Positions 52,701 to 60,503 of a DNA stretch of 64,000 nucleotides are shown one piece after another. The translations under genes and the position numbers were made by a program. Each line of letters starts with the position of its first letter. The first letter of the stretch is position 1. Under the pieces are notes generated by a model. It saw only the letters and a list, made by a program, of their open reading frames with translations. It was not told where the DNA came from and ran no database searches. The DNA is from Bacteroidota bacterium (lineage in GTDB: Bacteria; Bacteroidota; Bacteroidia; Chitinophagales; Chitinophagaceae): the NCBI GenBank assembly GCA_023433345.1, contig JAEZDA010000086.1, positions 1-64,000 on the forward strand. Direction: 5' to 3'.

Positions 52701-53050
52701 TAAGCAAGGGTAGGCGGGTTATCAATGCAGGATGAAACCTGTATAGGTACCGGCAAAATTCCCGGGGGTACATCCTGGGTGATCACCCAATCACTAAAGG
52801 TGGAACTTCCAGGAACTTTCAAGCCATTATCATTGTTGAAAATTCCCACCACATAGGAAGGTGCAAGCGGGGCAACGCTCCCTCCGGAAGCATCACCCTT
52901 AAACAGTAACAACACAATTCTGAATCGCTTGGTGTTTGCTCCGGAACCGGGCCCCAAATATTCATACCTTAACTCGCCGCCAATTATATGCGCACCCAGT
53001 GAAGGGAAAGCAACTATTAACAAGAAGATGGCAAGTAAAATTCTTTTCAT
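49730..53050 (-). CDS. Giant secreted PKD/Ig-like repeat protein, type B T9SS cargo (larger copy)
   Basis: A 1,106-residue secreted protein starting at the ATG at 53050 (a TTG precedes it). Signal peptide to about residue 20; then a conserved N-terminal domain (AHIIGGELRYEYLG to about 300) shared with the next gene; two PKD domains (VYVYADTGIYNVKFVINRG, YVYPNPGNYTVKLTVTNS); then seven repeats of about 75-80 residues, each with a W[TS]P motif such as YQWTPTNGLSNP; and a type B T9SS sorting domain at the C-terminus (VPTAFTPNGDGNNDVARP, then FNRFGQLVYTT). It is probably an adhesin or surface structural protein. It is a tandem paralogue of the 868-residue gene upstream. Confidence 0.88.
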   Translation of the reverse strand: MKRILLAIFLLIVAFPSLGAHIIGGELRYEYLGPGSGANTKRFRIVLLLFKGDASGGSVAPLAPSYVVGIFNNDNGLKVPGSSTFSDWVITQDVPPGILPVPIQVSSCIDNPPTLAYTYARYSFEVELPDNNDGYTIAYQTCCRQTGMQNVSPTGANYSCVIPGLNQLGSAASFDNSPQYQLPVSVICQNSPFTLDFSATDIDGDSLVYMFCNAFDGGAAVDAGFEDPAPPPYNSVGYISPYSGAVPLGVQASINPSTGLISGISPDAGNYVLAVCVRAYRNGRLITTHRKDLMVKVSPCNPIRAVPDPGYITCDGFNIQFDHNSSGANTVFWDFGVDSSTLDTSTIDNPVYVYADTGIYNVKFVINRGESCADSSIIQMGIYPGFFPGFEAQAPFCAGLPVQFNDTSLTRYGFIDSWRWDFGDPSSTNDTSSIAAPRYVYPNPGNYTVKLTVTNSKGCEKSVTRNISVLASPVLNLLSPDTTYCGLDSITLRATGTGNFSWTPNFNILNRTTATPVVFPNVPTTYTVTLEQFGCRLTDTVRVTPVFDFENFIAASPESICQEDTLVLTGTANRSNVTWKWSPVSSLAASTSRITRAFPMTTTTYSLLSSWGRNCVSQKQVTIPVTPLAIPSAGPDTAFCIGSSGVGLQASGGTSYQWTPTNGLSNPNIANPIAKPGVVTNYVVSVGVEGCSRRRTDTVRVLPRAKPALQVTNDTLICIIDTLKIDALGAGTVRWSPDYNINSLTSHSPLVSPDTPTKYYVRLTDIYRCFKDDSIFVDVRPDVTVDAGPDTTICKTDTMRLATTGDAVSYSWTPFINITDTTAKNPLVFPEVTTTYIVRANIGKCEKQSRVTVRVVPYPLALAGPDTTICSGFSTRIHVTGGSLYEWSPPTYLSNPGIFNPTVQQPAESIRYIVTVRDTLGCPKPVKDTVLVNVVPPLNVRIPFNDTALVDGQSINLRATGAVFYEWSPNQWLSAFNVANPTAKPRDNIVYHVTGSDENGCLARDSISITLYDIPYGMHVPTAFTPNGDGNNDVARPILLGMKQLNYFHVFNRFGQLVYTTTEEGKGWDGIYKGKPQDSATFVWMAEGVSYKGEVITRKGYVVLIR

Positions 53051-53096
53051 CAAAAGCGGAAATAGGGACTTTAAATTTAGTCATTTTTCACAATCC

Positions 53097-55703
53097 TTAA
53101 CGGATAAGTATAACGGATCCCTTTCCTTCTATTTTCTGATTCAGGTATGTAACACCTTCCGCGTACCAAACATAGGTTCCGCTTTCCTGTAATGCACCCT
53201 TTATCTTGCCATCCCAGCCCTCATCGCTCAGGTTGCGGGAGGAATAGACCAACTGCCCCCAGCGGTTATAAACCCTGAAGGCTTCCATAGATTTTAACCC
53301 CAATGCGATGGGGCGAAAACGATCATTGTTACCGTCTCCATCAGGGGTGAATGCAGATGGAACATAAAAACCGGGCTCAAGAAGGTACAGTTTAACACTG
53401 ATAGTATCTGTATCAAAACATCCGGAAGAATTTTCCACCCGCAGGGTATAATCAATATCATCTTGCGGGAGAGAAACCGGATTTGCTATTAATGAATTAG
53501 AAAGGTAGGTTGAAGGCGTCCAGGAGTAAACTGTTCCTCCCGTTGCATCGAGCAACAGTGGCTGACCGATTACCACCGAGGTATCCCGGGGGCCTGCGTC
53601 TGCAATAACCCTGAGAACTTCCACCTTTACTGTATCTAAATCAGGTTTGGGGCAGCCAAGCGTATCATAAACCGAAACTATGTATGTTACATCATTCTGC
53701 GGAAGGGTAACATTAACTATCGGACCCTGCGGGTTGTCAAGATATACCACGGGTCGCCACGAATATATACTACCTCCTTCCGCACGAAGGGTGGCGTTGC
53801 TTCCAAAACAAATTGAAGTGTCAGCGCTAACCCGCGCCTGAGGATACGGTACCGGCCTCACGCTTATATTGCGTGTTGCGGAACAGTTGCCTATATACCC
53901 TGTAACCCGGTAATTTGTGGCGATTACAGGTGAAGTGAGCGGGTTCATCACCGTGGGGTCATTAACGGCCGACTCTGGGGTCCATTCAAATCTTAATGCA
54001 TCGCTGGTTAAGGGTAAGCTGATTGTGTCGCCTGTACATATAGTAGTATCAGCAATAAGATTCATGGTTACCTCATTTACAACCCGCACAGTAATGCTGT
54101 CAATCGCGGTACAACCGAAGTTGTCCCGGAAAGTTGCAATGTAAGTAGTGGTAATATCGGGACTCACCAATGGAGTAAAACTAGTTTGATTATTGATATT
54201 ATAATTTGGTGTCCATTGAATAGTTCCTGCGGAAGGAGACACGGCATTGAGCCGAAGCGTGTCAATGATGCAGATCAAGGTATCATTTCCAAGGGAGAAT
54301 ACGGGTTCTTCAACAATTAGAATTTCATGTGACACCGTGTCCCTGCAACCTTTTGTACTTTCAGAGATCAGGGTAGCCGAGTAAGTGCCCGGGGTGTTGT
54401 AAGTGAAGGAAGGATTTTTCAGGGTGCTCGTATCAGTAGTGGAAACAGTAACGCCAAAATCCCACCGCCAACTGTTGGTTGTGCCGTAGGTAGCAAAGGA
54501 TTGATCTCGAAAAGCAACCGGAATTCCCTTACACATGGGAGCATTGCTGGTGAACTCTGATCGGAAGACAGGGTAAACCTTTACTACCGCTGTAGTGGAA
54601 TCGGAACAGGCCTGGTTCCTGTTTATCACCAGTTTAACGGTGTAAGTACCCGTATCGGGATACTGAAAAGTAGGAAACTCCTGTGTTGATGTATCGGTGT
54701 CAATACCAGGCACGCCGAAATCCCAATAAAAAGTTTCGTTGAGAGGTGAATTGTTGTTATTTGAAAGGCTCACGCGCAGATCATTGCAAAAGGAGTACTC
54801 CAGATCCAATTCGGCACTCGCATAATCACACGGTGCAACAGTGATGATAAAATCCTTTCTCTGAGTTCCGATCAATTGGCCATTTCTGTAGGAATCTGCA
54901 CATACCACCACTACATACCTTCCCGCATTAGGCGCTATTCCTGAAATAATTCCCGTACGCGGGTCAATAGAAGCGAGGCCACCTAAGGGGCGGTCGCCGC
55001 GGAAACCGTTGGTATAAAAGATGGTCGAATAGGGTGGTTTGGAAGGAGTGGCAAATGAGGCGTCCTGGGCTGCACCGCCATTGAAGCCGGAACAGAAGCT
55101 GTAAACGATCGAATCCCCCGGGTCAGGATCTGTGGCGCTGAAGTCGAGGGTAAAGGCATTGTTGTGGCAAACAATTGAAATGTTGCTGCTGAATCGAGGG
55201 CTGCTGTCCGTCTCTCCAGCAGGCAAATGGATGGAACCCGGCAAGGTGGTGGCGAATGTTGCTCCAACGCTGTTCGGAACATTCATGATTCCATCTATTC
55301 TGCAGCATGTTTGAAACACAGGAGTGTAGCCGCTCGTATTGGGAGCCACTTCCACCACGAAGGTATAGGTGCCTAAACTGTATACAAGGTTTGGCGGGTT
55401 GGTGATGCAGTTAGGAAAACCAGAAGGTGTCAGCGTTTGGAAACCCGTGCGCGCAACCACGCGATATCCAGTAATCAGCGTACCGTTATCGTTGTTGTAT
55501 ACGCCAATCGAAACCGAGTTGGGCATGTCTGCACATGAAAAACAGTTATTGTCCCGGAAAAGACGCAAGGTGACGTTATACCTTAAATTACCGTTTGCAG
55601 TAACACCTAGAAAGTCATAAAACATTTCTCCGCCTGTAATATGGGCAGCCTTAGCCGTAATGGAAAGAGCAAGGAACAATATTAATGAGCACAGATATTT
55701 CAT
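53097..55703 (-). CDS. Giant secreted PKD/Ig-like repeat protein, type B T9SS cargo (smaller copy)
   Basis: An 868-residue paralogue of the downstream protein. Signal peptide (to about residue 19), N-terminal domain starting AHITGGEMFYDFLG, two PKD domains (FQYPDTGTYTVKLVINRN, SFTYNTPGTYSATLIS), only four W[TSR]P-type repeats (for example YSWTPSTYLSNS), and the type B sorting domain (VPSAFTPDGDGNNDRFRP, YNRWGQLVYSS). The N-terminal domain has paired cysteines (CCRIDG, NCFSC) that may form disulfides. The 46-base gap to its partner suggests they are made from one transcript. No catalytic motif is visible. Confidence 0.88.
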   Translation of the reverse strand: MKYLCSLILFLALSITAKAAHITGGEMFYDFLGVTANGNLRYNVTLRLFRDNNCFSCADMPNSVSIGVYNNDNGTLITGYRVVARTGFQTLTPSGFPNCITNPPNLVYSLGTYTFVVEVAPNTSGYTPVFQTCCRIDGIMNVPNSVGATFATTLPGSIHLPAGETDSSPRFSSNISIVCHNNAFTLDFSATDPDPGDSIVYSFCSGFNGGAAQDASFATPSKPPYSTIFYTNGFRGDRPLGGLASIDPRTGIISGIAPNAGRYVVVVCADSYRNGQLIGTQRKDFIITVAPCDYASAELDLEYSFCNDLRVSLSNNNNSPLNETFYWDFGVPGIDTDTSTQEFPTFQYPDTGTYTVKLVINRNQACSDSTTAVVKVYPVFRSEFTSNAPMCKGIPVAFRDQSFATYGTTNSWRWDFGVTVSTTDTSTLKNPSFTYNTPGTYSATLISESTKGCRDTVSHEILIVEEPVFSLGNDTLICIIDTLRLNAVSPSAGTIQWTPNYNINNQTSFTPLVSPDITTTYIATFRDNFGCTAIDSITVRVVNEVTMNLIADTTICTGDTISLPLTSDALRFEWTPESAVNDPTVMNPLTSPVIATNYRVTGYIGNCSATRNISVRPVPYPQARVSADTSICFGSNATLRAEGGSIYSWRPVVYLDNPQGPIVNVTLPQNDVTYIVSVYDTLGCPKPDLDTVKVEVLRVIADAGPRDTSVVIGQPLLLDATGGTVYSWTPSTYLSNSLIANPVSLPQDDIDYTLRVENSSGCFDTDTISVKLYLLEPGFYVPSAFTPDGDGNNDRFRPIALGLKSMEAFRVYNRWGQLVYSSRNLSDEGWDGKIKGALQESGTYVWYAEGVTYLNQKIEGKGSVILIR

Positions 55704-55763
55704 TAGTAGTCAGCCGCTAAAATAGAAGGACTGCAAATTAGAGGGAAATGCTGTTTTTCAGGT

Positions 55764-56561
55764 CTATTTAACACTTGCTTCACTAATAAAAGCACTTAAA
55801 TGTTCCCATGATTTATCCTTTTCCTCAAGCATCCCCATATGACCGGTTTGCCTAAGGATCTTTACTTCCGGCTCCTGTGGAATCACAACCTGCTTCATGG
55901 AAGATTCAAAAGGGACAGCCTTATCATGTTGCCCAATAATGAAAAGAATTTTCCCCGGGAATTTTTCCAGGATATCAGTGCGGTCCTTTCGGCTTATCAT
56001 CGCCTCATAATAATAGATCAGCATTTCACCATTAAAATTTTTAGCCCGCTGTAATAAATCCTGAATATCCTCCTTACTTTTCTCCTCATCATAAAACAAG
56101 CCGGGCGTGCTGGTTTTCATGAACGCTTCGCTGCCATTCTGTTTAATGAAATCAATCGACTTTCTCCGGGCTTCTTTCTTTTCTGCATTATCTGCAAAGG
56201 CGCTCGAATGAAACAGCACCATATCAGAAACCATATCCGGAAATAATTCAGCAAATGCCAACATCGTATAGCCTCCCATGCTATGGCCTACCATAATAAC
56301 GGAAGAATGACCTTCTTCCTCCAAAATAAATTTTAGGGGCTTCGCGAGGTTTTCCAAAGAAGGTGTTCCGTCGGGCAGGGTAGACCCACCCGTACCGGGA
56401 AGATTGGGAATGATCAACCTGCAGAATGGGAGAAAATGCGGCGCATCGCTCCAGATAGTGTTGTCTTCACCAAAGCCATGCACTAACATTACAGGCGTGC
56501 CGCTTCCAGACACTTCATATTCAATTTGCCCTCCAGGTGCCGAGATGATTTTGTTTTCCAT
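55764..56561 (-). CDS. Alpha/beta-fold hydrolase
   Basis: A 265-residue alpha/beta hydrolase, started at the ATG giving MENKIISAPGGQIEYEV. It has the oxyanion HGFGED, nucleophile S in GHSMGGYTML, acid D in IIGQHDKAVPF and His in QTGHMGMLEE. It lacks a signal peptide. Substrates of this subfamily are diverse (esters, lactones) and cannot be assigned. Its first 41 bases overlap the 3' end of the DUF4105 gene in another frame, so the two are probably co-translated. Confidence 0.88.
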   Translation of the reverse strand: MENKIISAPGGQIEYEVSGSGTPVMLVHGFGEDNTIWSDAPHFLPFCRLIIPNLPGTGGSTLPDGTPSLENLAKPLKFILEEEGHSSVIMVGHSMGGYTMLAFAELFPDMVSDMVLFHSSAFADNAEKKEARRKSIDFIKQNGSEAFMKTSTPGLFYDEEKSKEDIQDLLQRAKNFNGEMLIYYYEAMISRKDRTDILEKFPGKILFIIGQHDKAVPFESSMKQVVIPQEPEVKILRQTGHMGMLEEKDKSWEHLSAFISEASVK

Positions 56562-57696
56562 GTTCAGAATATTTTGCCACTGACCGCAGCATAAGTACAG
56601 CCACCAGCGGTAGCAACGCATTGTTCATCTGTTGTGGTAACAAAAACCAGGCTAATAGTACCAACACCATCACCACTGCTGTAATTCCAAAATATAGCCT
56701 CACCCAATTTTTACCCGAATGCATAAAAAAAGATATGAAAAGATGAGAAGGGATGGCCCAGAGAAGATTATAGTTGTCCTTCGTCATGGAGTGGTCGGTA
56801 GCCGTCCACATCAGTACAAGAACAATTCCTAAAAGTCCTGTCAAAAAAAACAAGGTGCTATCAATTACCTGGAACCATCTTTTCGTTTTTGGAGATCGGT
56901 AAACGCTTAAAAAGATCATCAGGATCATGAACCCTGAAAAAAATCCTGACGGCGTTATCAATGAAGGTTCAAAGTTGATTTGAGGCTTTTCGTACAATTC
57001 AGATTTGGTTTCAACAACTTTCGTGTTGATACTTCCGTCCAATGCGCGCATCAGGTTGTCAGGTAAAAATTGCTGCTCTCCAGGCTTCATAACCGCATCT
57101 GTTCGGGCGCCGAGCAAAATATCAATTCCCAGTTTACTCCAATGCTGTTCTCCCTTATCAAGGTAAAGGTGTATCGCCTCACGGAAACGCGTACCCGAAG
57201 GCATCGTTGCTGGTAATTGCGGTGTGGGTGACTTAAATTTCAGAATAAGGTCACGAAGGCGGGTTGTACAATTGTCAAAAAAGAAATCGTATTTATAATA
57301 TCGGTTCTCTTCTTTTGCATTTTCCAAAAGCGCCCGCTGTAGTGCAATCTTTTCTCCGGCACTGAGGTTTAGCACCTGTTCAGTAATTCCTCTGCCCGTG
57401 TATTGGTAAAGGTTACGGAAATCATTAAAATATTCGAGGCTTAAAAAGTAGTCGAGTTTTCCGCGTGCAAATTTTAAATAGAAATTTTTATCGTCGAAAT
57501 TAAATGTGCCATAGTTGAACACTATGTCTGTCATAGCGGTGCTGTCAGTGATCCTGATCGCGCTGTGCCCGAATATGGAATAGAGCTCATCTCCCGGCGT
57601 GCATGTAAGCAGGGATATCCTCAGGCGCGACGAATCCTGAGCATAGCAGGCCCCAAAAAACAAGCTGAAAAGTGTGGTAAGTAGTATGCGCCTCAC
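56521..57696 (-). CDS. DUF4105 (Lnb N-terminal periplasmic) protein with C-terminal membrane helices
   Basis: A 391-residue protein. A signal peptide (MRRILLTTLFSLFFGACYAQ) leads to an N-terminal periplasmic DUF4105 domain with TPGDELYSIFGHSAIRI, YGTFNFDD and FFFDNCTTRLRDLI, in which the conserved H and C resemble the papain-like active-site layout suggested for Lnb N-terminal domains. From about residue 245 there are five hydrophobic helices (for example GFFSGFMILMIFLSVY), so the domain is tethered in the inner membrane. The DUF4105 function is unsettled; a role in lipoprotein processing or peptide-bond chemistry is only a guess. guaB lies upstream, 9 bases away. Confidence 0.85.
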   Translation of the reverse strand: MRRILLTTLFSLFFGACYAQDSSRLRISLLTCTPGDELYSIFGHSAIRITDSTAMTDIVFNYGTFNFDDKNFYLKFARGKLDYFLSLEYFNDFRNLYQYTGRGITEQVLNLSAGEKIALQRALLENAKEENRYYKYDFFFDNCTTRLRDLILKFKSPTPQLPATMPSGTRFREAIHLYLDKGEQHWSKLGIDILLGARTDAVMKPGEQQFLPDNLMRALDGSINTKVVETKSELYEKPQINFEPSLITPSGFFSGFMILMIFLSVYRSPKTKRWFQVIDSTLFFLTGLLGIVLVLMWTATDHSMTKDNYNLLWAIPSHLFISFFMHSGKNWVRLYFGITAVVMVLVLLAWFLLPQQMNNALLPLVAVLMLRSVAKYSEHGKQNHLGTWRAN

Positions 57697-57705
57697 AATA
57701 GATTA

Positions 57706-59193
57706 TTACCTGCTGTAATTTGGCGCTTCCTTAGTGATGGCAATGTCGTGCGCATGACTTTCACGCATACCGGCATTGCTTATTCGTATGAAAGTAGCCT
57801 TTTGTAATTCGGGAATGTTTGCCGCTCCACAGTAACCCATCCCCGCTTTCAACCCGCCCGTAAACTGGTGTGTCACTTCGCTTAACCGCCCTTTGAACGG
57901 CACTCTTCCTTCAATTCCCTCCGGTACAAACTTTTTGATGTCATCTTCAACATCCTGGAAATATCTGTCGCTGCTGCCTTGCGCCATTGCACCGAGCGAG
58001 CCCATCCCACGGTATTGTTTGAATTTTCTCCCTTCAAATATTATTGTTTCTCCGGGACTCTCCTCTGTGCCAGCGAACACATTTCCCATCATTACGCATG
58101 AAGCACCTGCCGCGATCGCTTTCACCATATCTCCCGTATACCTGATACCGCCATCACTAATAATTCCAACCTGTTTCCCCTTCAGTGCCGCTGCAGCGTG
58201 CATCACCGCCGTTATTTGCGGAACACCCGTTCCTGCAACAATTCTTGTGGTACAAATTGATCCCGGGCCGATACCAACCTTGATAGCATCGGCTCCTGCA
58301 TTTGCAAGGGCAAGCGCCCCTTCTCCGGTTCCCACATTTCCCGCAATTACAGGGAGGTCTCTAAATGTTTTTTTGATGAGCTTTAAGGCATCCATAACTC
58401 CTTTTGTGTGCCCGTGGGCGCTGTCGAGGCAAACTACGTCTACGCCTGACCGTTGCAGTGCGGAAACTCTTTCCATTATATCTCCGGTTATACCAACACC
58501 GGCGCCTACCAACAGTCTGCCGAAACTGTCTTTTACAGCATTAGGATGACTTTTTAATTTAAGTATATCACCAAAAGTGACAAGCCCAATAAGCCTGCCC
58601 TTTTTGTCAACCACCGGCAGCTTTTCAACCTTATTGCGTTTAAAAATGCCTTCTGCTTTTTTCAGATCTGTGCCTTCCGGAGCCGTAATAAGATTTTCCC
58701 TCGTCATCACCTTGCTCACTTCCTGCTTCATATTTTCTTCAAAGCGGAGGTCGCGGTTGGTGAGTATGCCGACAAGTTTATGGGAATGATCCACGATAGG
58801 GATTCCGCCGATACGGTTTTCTCTCATCAGCCTGAAAGCCTCGCCTATGGTCGATTCCGGGAAAAGCGTTATCGGGTCGAGAATCAGTCCGTTCTCACTT
58901 CTTTTTACCTTTCTCACCTGTTCTGCCTGCTGCTGGATGTCCATATTTTTATGGAGAATGCCGAGACCTCCCTGGCGTGCGAGAGCGATCGCAAGTTCAG
59001 CCTCTGTAACAGTATCCATTGCGGCGCTAAGCATGGGAATGTTGAGGCGGATGTTTTTTGTAAGCGTTGTAGAAATATCGACTTCGCGTGGCAGGATCTC
59101 GGAAAAAGCCGGTGTGAGAAGCACATCATCAAAGGTTAAACCTTCTGATAGTTTGGCGGATGCAGATCCGCTACCGGATTTTAGTTTGGCCAT
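57706..59193 (-). CDS. guaB: Inosine-5'-monophosphate dehydrogenase
   Basis: A 495-residue IMP dehydrogenase, which oxidises IMP to XMP in the GTP branch. Start at the ATG 59193 (MAKLKSGSGSASAKLSEGL). The N-terminal half of the TIM barrel has LTFDDVLLTPAFSEI; the two CBS domains lie at about residues 95-215 (RIGGIPIVDHSHKLVGI, KLPVVDKKGRLIGLV); the catalytic cysteine is in GSICTTRIVAG; and the flap contains the conserved EGIEGRVPFKG. GuaB supplies GTP for the folate and deazaguanine branch enzymes also in this window. The gene precedes DUF4105 by 9 bases. Confidence 0.96.
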   Translation of the reverse strand: MAKLKSGSGSASAKLSEGLTFDDVLLTPAFSEILPREVDISTTLTKNIRLNIPMLSAAMDTVTEAELAIALARQGGLGILHKNMDIQQQAEQVRKVKRSENGLILDPITLFPESTIGEAFRLMRENRIGGIPIVDHSHKLVGILTNRDLRFEENMKQEVSKVMTRENLITAPEGTDLKKAEGIFKRNKVEKLPVVDKKGRLIGLVTFGDILKLKSHPNAVKDSFGRLLVGAGVGITGDIMERVSALQRSGVDVVCLDSAHGHTKGVMDALKLIKKTFRDLPVIAGNVGTGEGALALANAGADAIKVGIGPGSICTTRIVAGTGVPQITAVMHAAAALKGKQVGIISDGGIRYTGDMVKAIAAGASCVMMGNVFAGTEESPGETIIFEGRKFKQYRGMGSLGAMAQGSSDRYFQDVEDDIKKFVPEGIEGRVPFKGRLSEVTHQFTGGLKAGMGYCGAANIPELQKATFIRISNAGMRESHAHDIAITKEAPNYSR

Positions 59194-59388
59194 GTGCAAA
59201 AGTAATGCAAATGCTCTGATGTGAACATATTCCAAATTTAGCAGGCGAAGGTTTTGGGCGTTCCCGCGAGGCACACGGTCGGGTGGTCGGGCTTGACAGC
59301 TACTGGCAGCAACGACTTTGAAAGGAGTTCAGAATATTTATTGACGGCCTTTCGCCTTATTTTTTTTTGATTCGAATAATCTCTCACT

Positions 59389-60483
59389 TTATCCTTTCCA
59401 CCTGTATCGTTTGCCCGGCAAAGATTCAACACAGCCGTGAAGTTCTAAGGATAGGAGACTGGATGCCAACCGACCGGCCGGTATTCCGAACATCATAAGC
59501 TCATCGATATGCTTTTGGCCATGCTGAAGAATGGAGGCCAGTTGTTTCTCCGTTTCATCTAAATCATAGAAAAGTTGTGGTTGCACAGGGCTTTCTTTCT
59601 TTATTTTTTCATTCCAGTTCATAAATTCAAGAAGATCTTTGGCTGAAGTGATCAGTTGCGCGCGGTTGTTTTTTATGAGCAGGTTGCATCCCTCGCTTTT
59701 TGCATCGTTAGCTCTTCCCGGGAAGGCAAACACTTCGCGATTATATTCATTTGCCAACCTTGCGGTTATCATAGATCCACCCTTAGGCCCGGTTTCCACA
59801 ACAACTGTGCAATCACTTATTCCCGCCACTATCCTGTTCCTTTCGGGAAAGTTTTCACGGTCAGGTTGAATGCTGCTCATAAATTCCGTGATCAATCCTC
59901 CCGATCTTGTCATTTGAGCTGCAAGGTGCGCGTTGTGGCGCGGGTAGATTGTTTGGAACCCATGCGCGAGAATGCCCACGGTGTTGTGTCCATTGTTCAA
60001 AGCAGCCCGGTGTGCAAATGTATCTATGCCTGATGCGAGGCCGCTTATAATTAAGACATCTCCCGGCATGCCCTCTATCAGGCACTCGCATTGCTCTCTT
60101 CCATAGGTTGAAGGGTTTCGTGTACCCACCACCGATAGTACTCTCGTTGTATTCAGGTCTGCTGTTCCTTTGTAATAAAACAGAACCGGTGCATCATAGC
60201 AATGCAGCAGGCGTTTAGGATAATTGGTGTCTGTGATAAAGTAGGCAACGATGCCGTGTTTATCCATGAACCGCATCTCTTTTTCGCACTCATGGAAATT
60301 TTGAAAAGTTTTGATATTGCCGGCACGGATCGAGCCAATACCTTCCAGTTTTTCCAACAATCTTTTCGGCGCAGAAAAAATTTCCCTGGCACAGGAGAAT
60401 GCCTGGATAAGGCTTCTTGCGTGTACGGAGCCCACCTGAGGGATCATTGTGAGCGCAATGCGGTAAATCATTTCATCTTTCAT
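59389..60483 (-). CDS. dprA: DNA-processing protein DprA
   Basis: A 364-residue DprA/Smf, which loads RecA on incoming single-stranded DNA in natural transformation and also occurs in non-competent species. The Rossmann core shows SVVGTRNPSTYGREQCE, ISGLASGIDTFAHRAAL, GILAHGFQTIYPRHN, SGGLITEF and FPERNRIVAGIS. An N-terminal helix-hairpin-helix region (LEGIGSIRAGNI) and a C-terminal winged-helix (ETEKQLASILQHGQKHIDEL) flank it. Its 5' end is 20 bases downstream of the PorE-like gene stop, suggesting shared transcription. Start at the ATG 60483. Confidence 0.95.
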   Translation of the reverse strand: MKDEMIYRIALTMIPQVGSVHARSLIQAFSCAREIFSAPKRLLEKLEGIGSIRAGNIKTFQNFHECEKEMRFMDKHGIVAYFITDTNYPKRLLHCYDAPVLFYYKGTADLNTTRVLSVVGTRNPSTYGREQCECLIEGMPGDVLIISGLASGIDTFAHRAALNNGHNTVGILAHGFQTIYPRHNAHLAAQMTRSGGLITEFMSSIQPDRENFPERNRIVAGISDCTVVVETGPKGGSMITARLANEYNREVFAFPGRANDAKSEGCNLLIKNNRAQLITSAKDLLEFMNWNEKIKKESPVQPQLFYDLDETEKQLASILQHGQKHIDELMMFGIPAGRLASSLLSLELHGCVESLPGKRYRWKG

Positions 60484-60503
60484 TACCGCAACAATAGCGA
60501 AGC

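Noticed and set aside
57893..58549. 218-codon open frame antisense to guaB
   Set aside because: Proline/serine-rich mirror of the conserved guaB codons; no start context or homologous motif.
59238..59432. 64-codon minus-strand frame between guaB and dprA
   Set aside because: It overlaps the 3' end of dprA, has no family pattern and no promoter or good start.
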